Below are positions 1 through 11,660 of a DNA stretch of 64,000 nucleotides, one piece after another. The translations under genes and the position numbers were made by a program. How positions within the stretch are numbered: position 1 is the first letter of the stretch; the number at the start of each line of letters is the position of its first letter. The notes beneath the pieces were generated by a model. The model did not search any database, was not told the origin of the DNA, and worked only from the letters and a program-made list of their open reading frames with translations. Source of the stretch: Sthenelais limicola (taxonomy: Eukaryota > Annelida > Polychaeta > Phyllodocida > Sigalionidae); contig OW804097.1 of the NCBI GenBank assembly GCA_942159475.1, positions 38,576,298 through 38,640,297 on the forward strand, in the 5' to 3' direction.

Positions 1-2
1 GT

Positions 3-212
3 GGGTGGTCTCCACTGGCTGTGGTAAGCTCTGTGGTAAGCTCTGCGGTAAGCCCTGCGATGGTGCTGTAATGGTGAGAAGTGGCGAGGTCCACCCTACA
101 TGGTCAGTGATCCATGTTGGCAAGGACCTCATCATTCGTCTGCACCTACAGAACCTGCACAAACAATTGCAAGGCTTACCGTAGAGCTTACCGCAACCAG
201 TGGAGACCACCC
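3..212. mobile_element. R5 MITE copy (TTAA-type)
   Basis: Both ends carry matching inverted termini: the left reads GGGTGGTCTCCACTGGCTG and the right ends CAGTGGAGACCACCC, followed by TTAA at 213-216. Subterminal motif GGTAAGCTCTGYGGTAAGC is repeated on the left and mirrored on the right. No coding capacity. The TTAA flank recalls Kolobok/piggyBac-type integration; the superfamily is inferred only. The left flank is lost at the window edge. Confidence 0.8.
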
Positions 213-216
213 TTAA

Positions 217-692
217 GGATGCAAACTTCAGCGAAGGGAAAGATGCAGTCTCTAAAAAAAGAGAGAGTTGTGACTGTTAGATAAGTAGTAATGATCATAT
301 CGAAATGTTCTAATGCCTGTAATTTGCATTTATGTAGTGTAGTAACTTCTAATTGATTTGTCATGATATGTGTTAAATCAAAAATTGTAAATACCTTTGT
401 AGGAGATGAGACCTACCACATTGTGGAAATCTTCCTAATAAAACTGTTTAAAAAAAAAGAAAAAAAAGAGAGCGATGCTATTCTACTCTGTGTATATGAG
501 AGGTATGTATTAACGAAGAGTACATGAGGCACATCTAGTTCAAAAAAGGAAATTAAGATATAGGGATGGACGGATGCCTGGGTGACGTAAGATATAATAG
601 TCCCCTGGCATAACATGGACTGTAGAGTAATTAGCGACTCAGCAGCCAGGACCAAGTGCATGGGATTTAATGAATGTATTGTAGCATGCAAA
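217..692. other. unassigned AT-rich stretch
   Basis: No open frame longer than about 107 codons, no TIRs and no tandem structure seen. A short A-rich run lies near 450-470. Confidence 0.5.
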
Positions 693-935
693 TGTGATAT
701 GTTGCAGAAAAATGAGTCACAAGTTGCAAAAAGCATATTTTTTAAAGTAGTCTATTCATAAGATCTCTTTGTTCGAATATTCTCATTCTTGGAGGGTTTA
801 CTGACGTTAGTAGCATAAATACATGTACCAAATTTCAAGACAGTGGATTGGATATATTCTTGCGTTTTAAAGGTCATCCTAAGCCGTATATTAAGCTACT
901 TAATTGTCCACCCAGCAAACATTAAAATATCACAC
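693..935 (+). mobile_element. R2 MITE, truncated at one end
   Basis: Starts TGTGATATGTTGCAG with the R2 subterminal GAGTCACAAGTTGC. The middle section (CAAATTTCAAGAC, AAGGTCATCC) matches other R2 copies. It fades into an AT-rich stretch around 940-1030 without its second terminus. Confidence 0.7.
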
Positions 936-1034
936 ATAAAATTATCATAAACATTATGTTAATATTATAATATATGCATAAGAGATATATATATATACAC
1001 AAGTATGGTATAATGAAATCGTGCATACTTGTAT

Positions 1035-1583
1035 ATATATCCTTGCATTTCTAAGGTCATCCTATCGATAATATTTATTTACTTTACTAGTATAATTGTC
1101 TATCCAACTGCAAATATGTTTTTTTTTCAAATATTAAAATATCAATATAAAAATATGGAAATACTTCTAAGATGTCCTTCATGTTTACCCTAATTAGAAT
1201 CGGCTTGATCTCATTTGTTCAAATATCATCATATTTGAACAAATGAGACCAAGCCGATTCTAATGATAGTAAACATTAGGACATCTAATATGTATTTTTA
1301 TATCTGAAGCTTGACATTTTTATTTTTGGAAAAAAAAATAAGTTTGCAATGTTTTTGCATGAGTAATTACCAGTAAAGTAAGTAAATATATTCCATACGA
1401 AGGCCTTGAAAACGCAAAGATATATTTAATACAATGTCCTGAAATTTGTCTCATGGATTGATATGACTATAAGTGCTAAACCCTCTAAAGATCGGAACAT
1501 TTCAATAAAGAGATCTTGTGGAAAAACACTTTGAAAAATATCAATTTTGCGACTTGTGACTCATTTTCCTATAACACATCACA
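1035..1583. mobile_element. R2 head-to-head foldback
   Basis: The inner part of R2 is present twice in opposite orientation. The axis is a 4-base loop at 1227-1230, with arms 1201-1226 and 1231-1256 nearly perfect and homology continuing outward to about 1040 and 1430. The right arm runs on to an ordinary R2 terminus (GACTCATTTTCCT then ACACATCACA). Confidence 0.75.
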
Positions 1584-1709
1584 AATATACCTGGCTAAAA
1601 TACCTTCCCATTTCACATGTGTTTTTGAACACAACGGAAGGTAGCCTTTGTCAAAGCTAATGTTTTAGGAGTGGATCCGCTTTCCCGGCATCAACAGCCT
1701 TAGGCACAT

Positions 1710-1944
1710 GGGTGAAGTTGCCAGAAAATGTACAATTCATCTTCACCAATCCTCTCAAAAAACCCAGATTTAAGACAAAAATCAGGTTCAAAATAAAGTT
1801 CAACATAACCATACAGATTGTTTGAATCAAGGCAATGTCAAATACCCTCAGCTATACCTAGTACTGACCATTTTACAGTGTAATTTAGCAGAATTGACTA
1901 AATGTGTAGATCTGCCGATTGTACATTTACTGAAGATGTGACCC
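1710..1944 (+). mobile_element. R1 MITE, complete
   Basis: 235 bp from GGGTGAAGTTGCCAGAAAAT to GATGTGACCC. Perfect 4-bp TSD ACAT at 1706-1709 and 1945-1948. Noncoding. Confidence 0.85.
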
Positions 1945-2106
1945 ACATATATGTGATTTATAAATCTTTATGTACCCACTGCCTCTTAGACCCCTCAGTA
2001 AATCACTTTGTAAGCAATGGGTTTCACCTATACCACTCACATAAGAAGCAGGAGAGTAATCAAACTAAGAGCTACATCACTGACATGAGCGGGGGTTTCC
2101 TTTCTT

Positions 2107-2341
2107 GGGTCAGATCATTAGAAAATGTACAATTCTTCTTCACCAATCCTCTCAAATAACCCAATTTTAAGACAGAAACCAGCTTCAAAATATAGTTTAA
2201 CATAGCAGAACAGATATTCTAAAACAACACAATACAAAATATACTCAGATATACCTGGTATTTATCACTTTCCAGCCTAATTTAGCCTATGTTACTAAAT
2301 GTGTAGAGCTGCCAATTGTGCATTTTCTAACAAGCTGACCC
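2107..2341 (+). mobile_element. R1 MITE, complete
   Basis: 235 bp with R1 termini at both ends. Flanks TCTT and TTCT resemble each other but do not match exactly. Confidence 0.8.
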
Positions 2342-2626
2342 TTCTGTTTTATCTATAGTCACAAAAGTCGACAGAAAGAAAGCGGCGTTGAACCTGAGAT
2401 GTCTGGCAGCCTTAAATAAGTCCGTTGAATGCCACAGTTGTGACAGGCATGGGGCTGCAATGGTTACCGTCTGGATATAGTATCTAATAATGGAGTCTAT
2501 TCCAATAAACATAGACTAAGGGCGAGTTATGATGCTAACGTCATGACAGTCAATAGTCTGAAATGTCCAGTGCTAAGCATGTTCCCGGTGAGAACAACAT
2601 GTTTGTGTTTTATCCAAGATAATAGT

Positions 2627-3088
2627 GAGGTTCAGCAAGACTAACCTATACGTAAACGTAAACATATCAGTATCTCTGATATACAAACATACGTTAAAAG
2701 GAAGAAAGAGGTTCAGCAAAACATGGCAGGAAAAAACGTAATGTTAAATATCAAGCTTAACTTTTAATCTCACAATTTATTTTCATACATAAAAATGCGA
2801 CATAATTCACAAAAAAGGTACATATATGGTTACGTAATTGAGCTACATTTGTTTGCAGAACCTCCCTGTTAGGGAGGTTCCTCAATTACGTATCTGTAAC
2901 CATATGCTTTTTGTGAATTACGTCACAATTTTATGTATGAAAAATAAATTGTGAGATGAAACATTTAGCTTGATACGTTTTTCTCGCCATGTTTTGCTGA
3001 ACGTCTTTGTTCCTTTTAACATATGTTTGTATATCAGAGATACGGATACGGATACGTTTACGTATAGGTTAGACTTACTGAACCTCCC
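2627..3088. repeat. long foldback, about 210-bp arms
   Basis: The left arm (GAGGTTCAGCAAGACTAACC inward) pairs with the right arm ending GGTTAGACTTACTGAACCTC. The two are near mirror copies with small differences, for example an extra ATACGG step on the right. The centre at 2861-2883 is itself a perfect palindrome (GAACCTCCC...GGGAGGTTC) and repeats the motif at the outer ends. It reads as a snap-back element; the family is unknown. Confidence 0.8.
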
Positions 3089-3651
3089 TAGCAGAAAAGA
3101 ATATTGAAATATAAATCTTTGTTGTTGATTCTGAATCTCAAACACAGTGAAAGAATCGACTAAATAAGAAGTATTGTGATCGTCTAATGCAGCTTAATGC
3201 TCATTTTACATCACCTGCAATAAGGATAGGAACTGGGGATGGGAACTATATTAACTTGATGAGATCAAACGGCAGGATTTGTTGGACAAAACCTTTAAAA
3301 AAACAAAAGAAAACTTGATGAGATCATACTGAATGTACATTATTGAATTAGACTATTTATTAGATTAGATTAGCAGACCAAATCAGATTTAGACAGGCGA
3401 TACAAGAAACGGGATAGTCGGCAATGAACTGGGTAAGGCTACATATATACTCACATTATAGCATCCATCATTGTGCCCATATCGTTATAGGTAATGTATT
3501 TCCATTCCATGCCTAGATACATTGCCATCCAGATATGCCATCTATGCCATCTAGTTTTGCCATCTATCTATATGTACACACAAGTACAAAGTATTAGTGC
3601 AAACTAATGTACATGTAGGGATAGTGTTTGACAGAATGCTACCCGACATAT
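3089..3651. other. unassigned stretch
   Basis: AT-rich sequence with short local repeats (GCCATCTA near 3530-3565). No gene or TIR pair recognised. Confidence 0.4.
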
Positions 3652-3780
3652 GGGTGAAATCGCCAGAAAGTCTACAATTCGCTTTCAGTAAACCTTTCAA
3701 AATCGAATTTAAGACAGAAATGAGGAAATGAGGATACAGTTCAACATAACCCAACAGATTGTCTGGGTCAAGGCAATATG
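3652..3780 (+). mobile_element. R1 MITE, 3'-truncated
   Basis: Begins GGGTGAAATCGCCAGAAAG and follows R1 through CAACATAACC and CAAGGCAAT, then stops without the second terminus. Confidence 0.7.
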
Positions 3781-4111
3781 ATTTTTTTCCCTCCAACGAT
3801 TATTTTTTTTATTCAGGCAAAAAACAACAGTTACACTCTCACAAATCAATTGTGATTTTGGTAATGTCCTGAAGATGCAAATCTCTTACACATCCTATTA
3901 ATGAGCAAGATTATCTTACAGAAATAACAAACTTATACAATATGACGAAACATCTCATATAACTTTCTAATGATTTATATGGCGAGGTTTGTTTGAACTT
4001 TGATTTACCAAATTATGACATGAGACGAGGAATGAAGGCTCCTGGCTCCTGGTTATATATTTAGCACATTTATGGGGTGTTTCGTGAGGTTGGTTGGTTT
4101 TTACCACATTA

Positions 4112-4347
4112 GGGTCAGATTTTCAGAAAATGTACAATTCATCTTCACCAATCCTCTCGAATAACCCACATTTAAGACAAAAAATGAGCTTCAAAATGCA
4201 GTTTAACAAAACAGAACTCATACTTTAAATCAACACGATAGCAAATATAGTCAGATATACCCGGTATTCATCATTTTTCAACCAAATTTGTCAGAATTTC
4301 CTAAATGTGTAGAGCTGCCAATTGTACATTTTCTGAAAATCTGACCT
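4112..4347 (+). mobile_element. R1 MITE, complete
   Basis: 236 bp from GGGTCAGATTTTCAGAAAAT to AAAATCTGACCT. Flanks ATTA and ATTT differ at one base, consistent with a decayed 4-bp TSD. Confidence 0.85.
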
Positions 4348-4556
4348 ATTTACTATAGTGTAGTGATTTGCTCGGCTTAACACTAATAAACAAAGAGACA
4401 ACAAAGCAGCATTTGCTTCCCTTCTGGTTTATTTAGTCTGGTTCACGGCGCAGATCCAGATCCTCTGAACAAGAGTAGGGTTAGACTGACCACAAGTCAA
4501 AGGTGGTGTCTAAGAGCATGGGATCCAAGGGATCAGATCAATATGAGCAAGGTTAA

Positions 4557-6137
4557 GGGGTGTCTCCACTGGCTGCGGTAAGCTCTGTGTTTGGTTTGCG
4601 TTTGGTCTGCGTTTCAAACTCTGCGATTCTATCAATATTATACTGCAGCCACAGACCAAACGCAGGGGTTACCGCAGTGTTATTAAAAGGTCTCATGATT
4701 GCGATACAGACTGTGGCTGGATATCCTTCCCACACTTGGACAACATGAGCAGCAGACAACATTTATAAAGGTACCTTCCTGTGTCTACGACGCCAGTTTA
4801 TTACTTTTTCAGAGGCTTTGGAAGCTAATTTGAATTCGGGGGACGAGTTATAAGTTTGTATAAATTACATTTAAGGGCCTTGACTTTCTATACACACATG
4901 ATTTTATGATCTGAACATCATTGACCGATCAGTATAATATTATGTGGGTCAGTTCGTCAGAAAATGTATGAATTACTAGCAACTCTACGCATTTAGTAAC
5001 TTCTGCTAGACGAACGGTGGCAAAACGCTTATTTCAATAAGCAAATGCTATTCACCTAAACATTGCGAACGCCACGCCATAAATGTACAGCGATTATTAG
5101 AGAGGGGGCCCCGGGTCTGCAAAAGCTTTCTCGCACTCATTTTCCTACAAACGTATCCATCCAGGCACATCAATAGCCAGCAAAATAACAAAGCTATACT
5201 TGAGTTAAGTCAGTTTAACCGAAATGCACACAAGTAAATGACAATCTTCGTTCAAATTACGTTAACACTAGCGTGAATGGGGACTGCATATCGGCCGATC
5301 GACCGACCGTGAAAGTTGGGCCACATGACTGAAATGTATGGGAAATGATACGTAAGGCTTCTCATAGTGTATTGAGCACGCTCCTTCCGGTCAGACACTT
5401 CCGTCTTTGCAACTAACAACAAACAACTAGCCTAGGATTATCACGTGCATGTATTGCTGTCATATTCCATGTAGAAACTCCGCGATTATTCCATTAAAAA
5501 GGTAACGAAATATAGATTCTTCTCCTGAAGTCTAAAATCTGCAGGGGTTTTATGGCATTGCCATAAAGACGCCTGCAGACCAAGCAAAACACCGAGTCAA
5601 CTCGTTCCCAGTGGCCAAGTTTAGCCGGGTCCCCCGGCTCTGCAGTCGCCGAAACCATAATTTTAAAAGCTTTGATCAACGATACCAACAACGATATAAC
5701 AAATACAGCGGCCGGAAAATATTCTACTAAACTAACCAGCCACCGATGTTACCATACACCTACACAACACAAATTCTCGCGCGGATACTTTCTAGATTAG
5801 ACTGAAAATGATAGATAGATTATTATTATTAAAGTATGCATTAAATCGGGCTTTGATGTCTTAGAAATAGAATTTCAGTCACAACCCTTGAGGTAGAGTC
5901 ATAATCACATCGCAGAGGTGTTTCAATCGCAGAAAATATTCAGCATGCTGAATAATTTCTGTGGCAGTCGCAGCACATGAAACCCCCATTTTCAGCTGCA
6001 ATCCAACCGCAGATACAACCGCAGAACAGATCCCCACTGCTATGGTTGGTCTGCACATGAACTGCGCTTGAATATAATTTTCTGTTTTTGTATCGCAAGG
6101 CTTACCGCAGAGCTTACCGCAGCCAGTGGAAACCCCA
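4557..6137. mobile_element. possible long R5 derivative
   Basis: The left end reads GGGGTGTCTCCACTGGCTGC after TTAA at 4553-4556. The right end reads GCTTACCGCAGCCAGTGGAA then ACCCC. Both match R5 termini and are convergent, so one 1.58-kb element is possible; two decayed R5 copies would look the same. The interior holds an R1 fragment (about 4945-5012), a stretch at about 5472-5580 shared with 44453-44560, and GCAG-rich palindromic sequence at 5900-6060. No coding region recognised. Confidence 0.4.
4945..5012 (-). mobile_element. R1 fragment
   Basis: R1 terminus (GGGTCAGTTCGTCAGAAAAT) plus the adjoining CTCTACGCATTTAGTAA; the rest is missing. Confidence 0.6.
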
Positions 6138-6183
6138 CTTTATACATTGGGTATATTTCACGGTTCACATGCTAGGGAAATAT

Positions 6184-6422
6184 GGGTCAGACTTTCAGAA
6201 AATGTACAATTGGCAGCTGTACACATTATATTAGTTAATTCTGCGAAATTAGGCTGCATTTTGGTCAATACTAGGTAAATTCTAGTATATTCAGCATTGC
6301 ATTGATTCTAGCAACCTTTTGGATCCGGTTGAACTGTATTTTGAACTTTATTTTCGTCTGAAATTTGAGTTATTTGAGAGAATTGATGAAGGTGAATTGT
6401 AAATTTTCTGATGATTTCACCC
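6184..6422 (-). mobile_element. R1 MITE, complete
   Basis: Reverse-oriented R1 from GGGTCAGACTTTCAGAAAAT to GATGATTTCACCC. Flanks ATAT and ATAA. The right terminus is of the GATTTCACCC subtype seen in several copies. Confidence 0.8.
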
Positions 6423-6540
6423 ATAATAGGAAAATAAGTCACAGTAAGTCGCAAACAATAGATTTTGAGATATTACGATATTTGAAACGATAAGATCAAA
6501 CCGATTCCAATGATAGGACATTAATTAGGATTTCCTGTGT

Positions 6541-6574
6541 ACAGCTGCCAATTGTACATTTTATGAAAATCTGA
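6541..6574 (+). mobile_element. R1 terminal fragment
   Basis: Only the R1 end is present: CAGCTGCCAATTGTACATTT then GAAAATCTGA. Confidence 0.5.
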
Positions 6575-6884
6575 TAACACGTCATATCTGATCGTGGCGG
6601 TGAATACCTATACCTATATAGGTACGTGAGAAGTATTTGTTTATGAATGGAGCAGTAAAGCAATGTTGGGAATTACCATATATATCGGACATTAGCATGA
6701 ACTAGGTCCCTTTAATGGACTCTGGTTCTGTCAGCTGCCTTGCTCCATCCCACTCATCTTGCATTATGTGATATGTTATGGAGAAATGAGTCACAAGTTT
6801 TTTTCAAAGCGACTTATTCACAAAGTCTCATTATTGCAATGTTCTAAATTTTGGAGGGTTTAGTGTATCTAGTCACATATATAT

Positions 6885-7119
6885 GGGTCATATTTTCAGA
6901 AGATGTACAATTCCTCTTCACCAATCCTCTCAAATAACTCAGATTTCAGACGAAAATAAAGTTCAAAATACAGTTCAACCTAACCAAACACATTGCTAGA
7001 ATCAATGCAATGCCAAATATACTCGAATTTACCTAGTATTGACCAAATTGCAGCCTAATTTAGCAGAATTTACTGAATGTGTAGAGCTGCCAATTGTACA
7101 TTTTCTGAAAATCTGACCC
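6885..7119 (+). mobile_element. R1 MITE, complete
   Basis: 235 bp, TSD ATAT both sides, inserted into R2. A (TA)n run follows at 7120-7141. Confidence 0.85.
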
Positions 7120-7141
7120 ATATATATATATATATATATAT

Positions 7142-8427
7142 GGTCAGTTCTCACGAAAAGAGCACACAGGCAATTTTGGACTCTACATGGAAATCATTTT
7201 CTTGTATATGAATAAATATTATATCAAACGATGCACCTTATATAGACCTTTGAGGGGACATATACTTTTATAGAGCTAAAATAAAAAATGGCTGCCCTAT
7301 ATGCTGAAAACTACCTAAATTACACACTTTTCTGAAGAGAAAAAATATATTTTGTCAAATAAAGTTTAGTCAGCATTGTAAAAAACATCAAATGATTATA
7401 ATAGGTGTCTGTAATAATGCTTACACGTGTTGGCTATGCATACATAACAAATATAGTGTTTCAAAATATTTTCAATTTCTTTAAATTCACTTTTTGATTT
7501 GGGGAATTTTAACGTTGCCATCCCAACGCTCTTTTGAAGTGGTTGCCAAAGGATGAAAAATAAATATTTAGTCAGAATTTGTTCATGGAATGTAATCTCC
7601 AACAACTCTATTTTAAATTGAAATATTGGCTAATCACATACTCGAAAAACTGTTTCAATGAGAACTGAATGATTAAAAAAAGGTCATGTTGGGGAAGTGT
7701 TAACGTTGCCAACCCAACGACATTCATTTAAAAAATGTGCCTAAACAATTTTAGATTATCTAATGAAACTTAGTCATTTTAAAGCATCTGTTTAGAGGTT
7801 CATGCCATAAAATTTTAAATTTTAATCTAACATTTTTTCTGCTATTTTTGGACTGAATTTAGTTGGTGTTGCCACCCCGATGCAGCAGTGGGGTGGCAAC
7901 ACAAAATAATGCCACAGAGTAATTTTAGTTGAGACCAATGACATGTAATATAATGGGAAAGCTATGTCATTTTGCTATAAGAATCAATAAAAAAATATTG
8001 ATTTTGAAAAATCATGAATATTTGACAAGGTATAGAACAAGGCCATGTCCTTTGATTTTAAGTGTCAAAATAATAATACGATTTTCAAATGTAGTTCCTA
8101 AAAATGAAAAAATGAAAAAAAAATCCAATTTTCAACCAATGTTTCAGTTGAAACGTTAGCTTAACGATAGAATAATTAACAAAAATATTGAAATCTAAAT
8201 AATGGTCTTCATTACCACTACAATGTTTCTATCTAAAAGCATTGGTATGGCAACGTTAGAAAATGAATGTCCCACCAAATGCACAGTTTTTGAAATTAGT
8301 GTTCCCAATTTTTATTTTGAACCTTTCAATATATGTACAATGATATGTGCAAATGGCAAAAAGTTTCAAGGCATTTGAAATTTTAGCCAAAAATACCCCC
8401 CGTGTACCCATTTCGTGAGAACTGACC
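7142..8427. mobile_element. R3 non-autonomous element, copy 1
   Basis: 1,286 bp. Left terminus GGTCAGTTCTCACGAAAAG, right terminus CATTTCGTGAGAACTGACC, flanked by ATAT on both sides. The second copy at 29145-30430 has exactly the same length and very similar sequence. The interior repeats GTTGCCA(A/T)CCCAACG and holds a palindrome GTTGCCACCCC...GGGGTGGCAAC near 7868-7900. No transposase; it must be mobilised in trans. Confidence 0.85.
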
Positions 8428-8441
8428 ATATATATATAATT

Positions 8442-8530
8442 ATATATATTGAGTTTTTATTCCATAATAAAATACAGAACTGGACAAAAGCCTCTAAAAA
8501 TAGATCTTCCGACAAGCCCGAAAGAATAGA
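8442..8530 (+). repeat. R9 short dispersed repeat
   Basis: The stretch with TTTTTATTCCATAATAAAAT and CTTCCGACAAGCCC recurs in reverse at about 48778-48876, where it interrupts an R1 copy. Confidence 0.65.
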
Positions 8531-8583
8531 AAATGATGAATACAGTCAAGCTTACATGTTCACATATTTCGTTAAAATACATA

Positions 8584-8703
8584 GGTACAATACAAAGTTG
8601 TCGTTCTATTATTTTACTTTACCATCTTGGTATGTACGTTCCAAATACATGGTTACAATACAAAGTTGTCATTCTATTCTTTTACTTTACAGTCATGGTA
8701 TGT
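8584..8703 (+). repeat. 63-bp tandem duplication
   Basis: Two near-identical units share ACAATACAAAGTTGTC and TTTTACTTTAC followed by GGTATGT. Confidence 0.7.
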
Positions 8704-9671
8704 GATATAGATTTTTATACTTTATAATTTTACACCAATCTGTTATTACATTTCTTTGCAATATGTTACTTACATTTTGTGGGATTAAGCATTGCGTGAT
8801 TTGAATGTCAGGTCACACATTTTTTACAAGGATTTCTGAGTAGCTTGTTATAAAATAATGTCTTAACTCTAATATACAATGGTAAATTATAACGAATTGT
8901 AATGAAATAATGAATCTATATATCAAATTTCAAGACTGTGTATTAAATATATCCATGCGTTTTGAAGGTCATCCAATAGAGTATATTTAGTTACTTTACT
9001 GGTAATTGCCAACCCAGAAATATTGCAAAATTTTTTCAAACATAAATATGTCAAACATAAAATACAAAAGCGTTTCAATGCTCTTCATGTTTATCACCGT
9101 TGCAATACGTTTGAAGATATAAAGATATTTCAAAATCATTCTTTTGCGACTAGTTACTCATTTTCCTGAAACACATAACATATGTTAACCTATATAAATT
9201 ATTATATGGGAATATATCTGGACGACAACCGGAAGTGACCACTGGTCATCTGACCTTGGTTTCGCGCGCCCAGCAGTACCAAGCCTGTCGCCATGATAGC
9301 AACACTACATTGATTTTTTTTCTTTTATGCTTTTGCGTTTAATAAAGGGTGGCCTGAGTCACCGTTGCCTCCGCATCCCTGCTTTATTATAATTATTAAT
9401 TGACGACGAGATATATATACTATCGTTACAAGGCCCTTCCATGTCGACAAGCTTAACATCGGCAAAGGGCGTGCATTATTAGGATGTTTAAATAACATTT
9501 CACAAAAAAACCCTATCGAATATGGACTAAAATATTCCTCCTTTTAACAATGAGTCGTATTAACCTTCTGTGCAAAAGGTCCTAAACTTCAGGAAAGGTT
9601 TTTTATTTTCATTATTTTATCCAAGCCCCAGTGGCTTTGAAATAAGGATCCTCGTTGATATTGGACTAGAT

Positions 9672-9890
9672 GGGTCAAGTTTTCCGAAGATGTACAATTG
9701 GTCATCACCAATCCTCTCAAATAACCCAACTTTAAGACAAAAATAAGGTTCAAAATAAAGTTGAACTTAAGCAGACAGATTTATTGAATGAATGCAATAC
9801 AGAATACATTCAGATAACCTAGCATTTATCATTTTTCAAATGGAGAGATGTGTAGAACTGTAGATTGTGCATTTTCTGAAAATCTGACCC
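9672..9890 (+). mobile_element. R1 MITE, complete
   Basis: Termini GGGTCAAGTTTTCCGAAGAT and GAAAATCTGACCC with perfect TSD AGAT at 9668-9671 and 9891-9894. Slightly short in the middle. Confidence 0.85.
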
Positions 9891-9950
9891 AGATGATTAA
9901 GGATAGTGATTGCAGTTGCAGCGTTCCTCGGTAAAGAAACGCATGCTTTC

Positions 9951-10110
9951 CTATTTTTTTATTCATTTTTTTAAATTTTTTTGTTAGGTGCTACACTAGG
10001 TACTTTCTCTAAGCTTTTAATCTTTCCCCCGGCACGCAGCCGTGGGAAAGCCAACGGAATGAACACAAGTGATCAAGTCCTGGTACAAAAAATGAATAAA
10101 AAAAATGAGG
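9951..10110. repeat. A/T-rich inverted-repeat element
   Basis: CCTATTTTTTTATTCATTTT at the left is mirrored by AAAAATGAATAAAAAAAATG at the right, about 100 bp apart. A possible small MITE; poly(A/T) runs could also produce this. Confidence 0.45.
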
Positions 10111-10204
10111 TGTGCAGTTAGTCCTATAGTATAGTAGCTATAATATTACTGGGTACATTTCCCCAGTTTATGGCAGTTTTAATCTGTTCCCAGTCGACAA
10201 CTCG

Positions 10205-10905
10205 AGGCAATAGGGGATTTGCATAGCCGCCAGTTTAAATCTTGATTCACATTGAATTATTATATCTAATAGCGCGATGAAGGTTTCAAATCGATCGAGA
10301 CAGAGGGTCAAATCGCATGACACCCCAAAGCGGTGGAGTGCGATTTGACCCGACGTCGAGATCAATTTGAAACCGAACAGAGTGCTATTAGATATTTATT
10401 ACATGCTGATTTGTAGATTTATCTGTTATATTTACCTTATTATTACTGTATTTTTTGCCAAATTATCGGAACTTTGCTTGAAAACTTCTGAAACTTCCGA
10501 AGGCAGCACTACACAGCAGAGCGCAACGTCACCAAGTGCGAAACGTCGGCAAACCAATGAAATTGCGTCCTATGGGTCACGTGTTGATGTCCCGCTCAAA
10601 TAGCACATGGGTTCTATTTGACATTTCAAATAGCACCCTTGAAATTGCACACATATGTAATAATGGGACTAATGGTACAGTGTAAACTCCATAGAAAACA
10701 TGTCATGTTCAGCATGGAATATTTATCAACGCCCTAATGTAGACAGGTGAAACACGTATTATACATGTTTCCACAAGAGAAGTCCCCATATTTCCCATCA
10801 TGCATTTGGTTTTCATAGACCATTTATACAAACTGTGATATTTGTGAAAATATTCTAGCAATTTTCGACAAAAATGTTGCTAAATATTTGTAATATTTTG
10901 TTTGA
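10205..10905 (+). repeat. RX repeat carrying an insertion
   Basis: The flanking parts (GCATAGCCGCCAGTTTAAAT at about 10220-10240, and 10656-10905 beginning ATGGGACTAATGGTACA) are contiguous in the reverse copy at 22560-22865. About 400 bp (about 10255-10655) is therefore an insertion here. It contains the hairpin at 10258-10401. Confidence 0.6.
10258..10401. repeat. imperfect hairpin
   Basis: TTATATCTAATAGCGC...GGTTTCAAATCGATC pairs with GATCAATTTGAAACC...GTGCTATTAGATATT; a second pairing GGGTCAAATCGCA/TGCGATTTGACCC lies nearer the centre. Snap-back structure inside the RX insertion. Confidence 0.7.
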
Positions 10906-11341
10906 AGATCTTTATTCAGGTAACGTCGTTTGTACATCCGTTTCACACTCACATTTATAAACACAACAACGGCTCACCCTCAGTTGGTCTTCCACCGTAA
11001 CCTGATGTTCGGTCAACCAGACGAGTGAAATAGCTAATCAGAGAACCTTGTCAAGTAACACACGAGTAATACACACATAGTAAGCCACATAGTAAGCTGA
11101 GAATACAGTTCAATCAGTATCAACATGAGCTCAGAAAATTTAGAACAAACCGAAAAACCCTTTCGTCAATTTCTTAAAATTAAAAGTCAGCTGTTTGCCT
11201 GAGGTCTCTTGGTAGTTCAATCCAGACAGAGCAGATGTTATACAATAGGGATTTTTAAATTCCTTCTCAGAAATTTAGGTTTATTTACCAGGTGTAGAAA
11301 GAACAGTTAGCAACATTGAATTGAGACCTTCTATGTACATA
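10906..11341. other. unassigned left flank of retrotransposon
   Basis: No TIRs or coding signal seen. It ends in TGTACATA immediately before the A1 repeat, with no target duplication relative to the right flank, as expected of recombinase-mediated insertion. Confidence 0.5.
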
Positions 11342-11455
11342 TGATTTGCATTGGTTATTATTAGCCAATGGGGCTGCATGGTCTTCGATCACCGGGCCTA
11401 CTAATCCTATATAAACTCACTCATCCATTCACTAACCCTCATTCTTTCACTCGCT
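11342..11455 (+). repeat. A1 split direct repeat (114 bp)
   Basis: Starts TGATTTGCATTGGTTATTAT and ends CTTTCACTCGCT. By eye identical to A2 at 15926-16039. Carries a TATA box. Confidence 0.9.
11408..11415 (+). promoter_or_regulatory. TATA box in A1
   Basis: TATATAAA lies about 245 bp upstream of the ORF1 start, followed by a pyrimidine-rich CATTCTTTCACTC. Likely core promoter of the element. The copy in A2 is at 15992-15999. Confidence 0.55.
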
Positions 11456-11660
11456 GCGCTCGGGGCAATACGTTGGCATACACAGCGCACACACCTACGC
11501 CGCTTCGCCACTACACCCCACCACCCTCTACCTGGGATACCTGTCACACCACGCGGTCCCTTGACACCTCAGTGTGACTAGGAGTCATACACACAAAAGC
11601 TATTGCCCGCAAAGGCCACCGGCAATTATTGTAAGTAGAAACCTTTACACAATCTTAGCC

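Larger units (their letters stand above)
6767..9180. mobile_element. R2 MITE split by nested insertions
   Basis: One R2 end lies at 6767-6884 (TGTGATATG..., ending GGAGGGTTTAGTGTATCTAG) and the rest resumes at about 8911 (ATCAAATTTCAAGACTG) to the second terminus at about 9180 (ATTTTCCTGAAACACATAAC). Compared with intact R2 at 26770-27180 the two parts are contiguous. The interior contains R1 (6885-7119), R3 (7142-8427) and about 480 bp of other repeats. Confidence 0.65.

Noticed and set aside
11574..11660. Upstream ATG for ORF1
   Set aside because: The first 29 codons look like untranslated leader; the ATG at 11661 has a much better context and starts the gag-like part.
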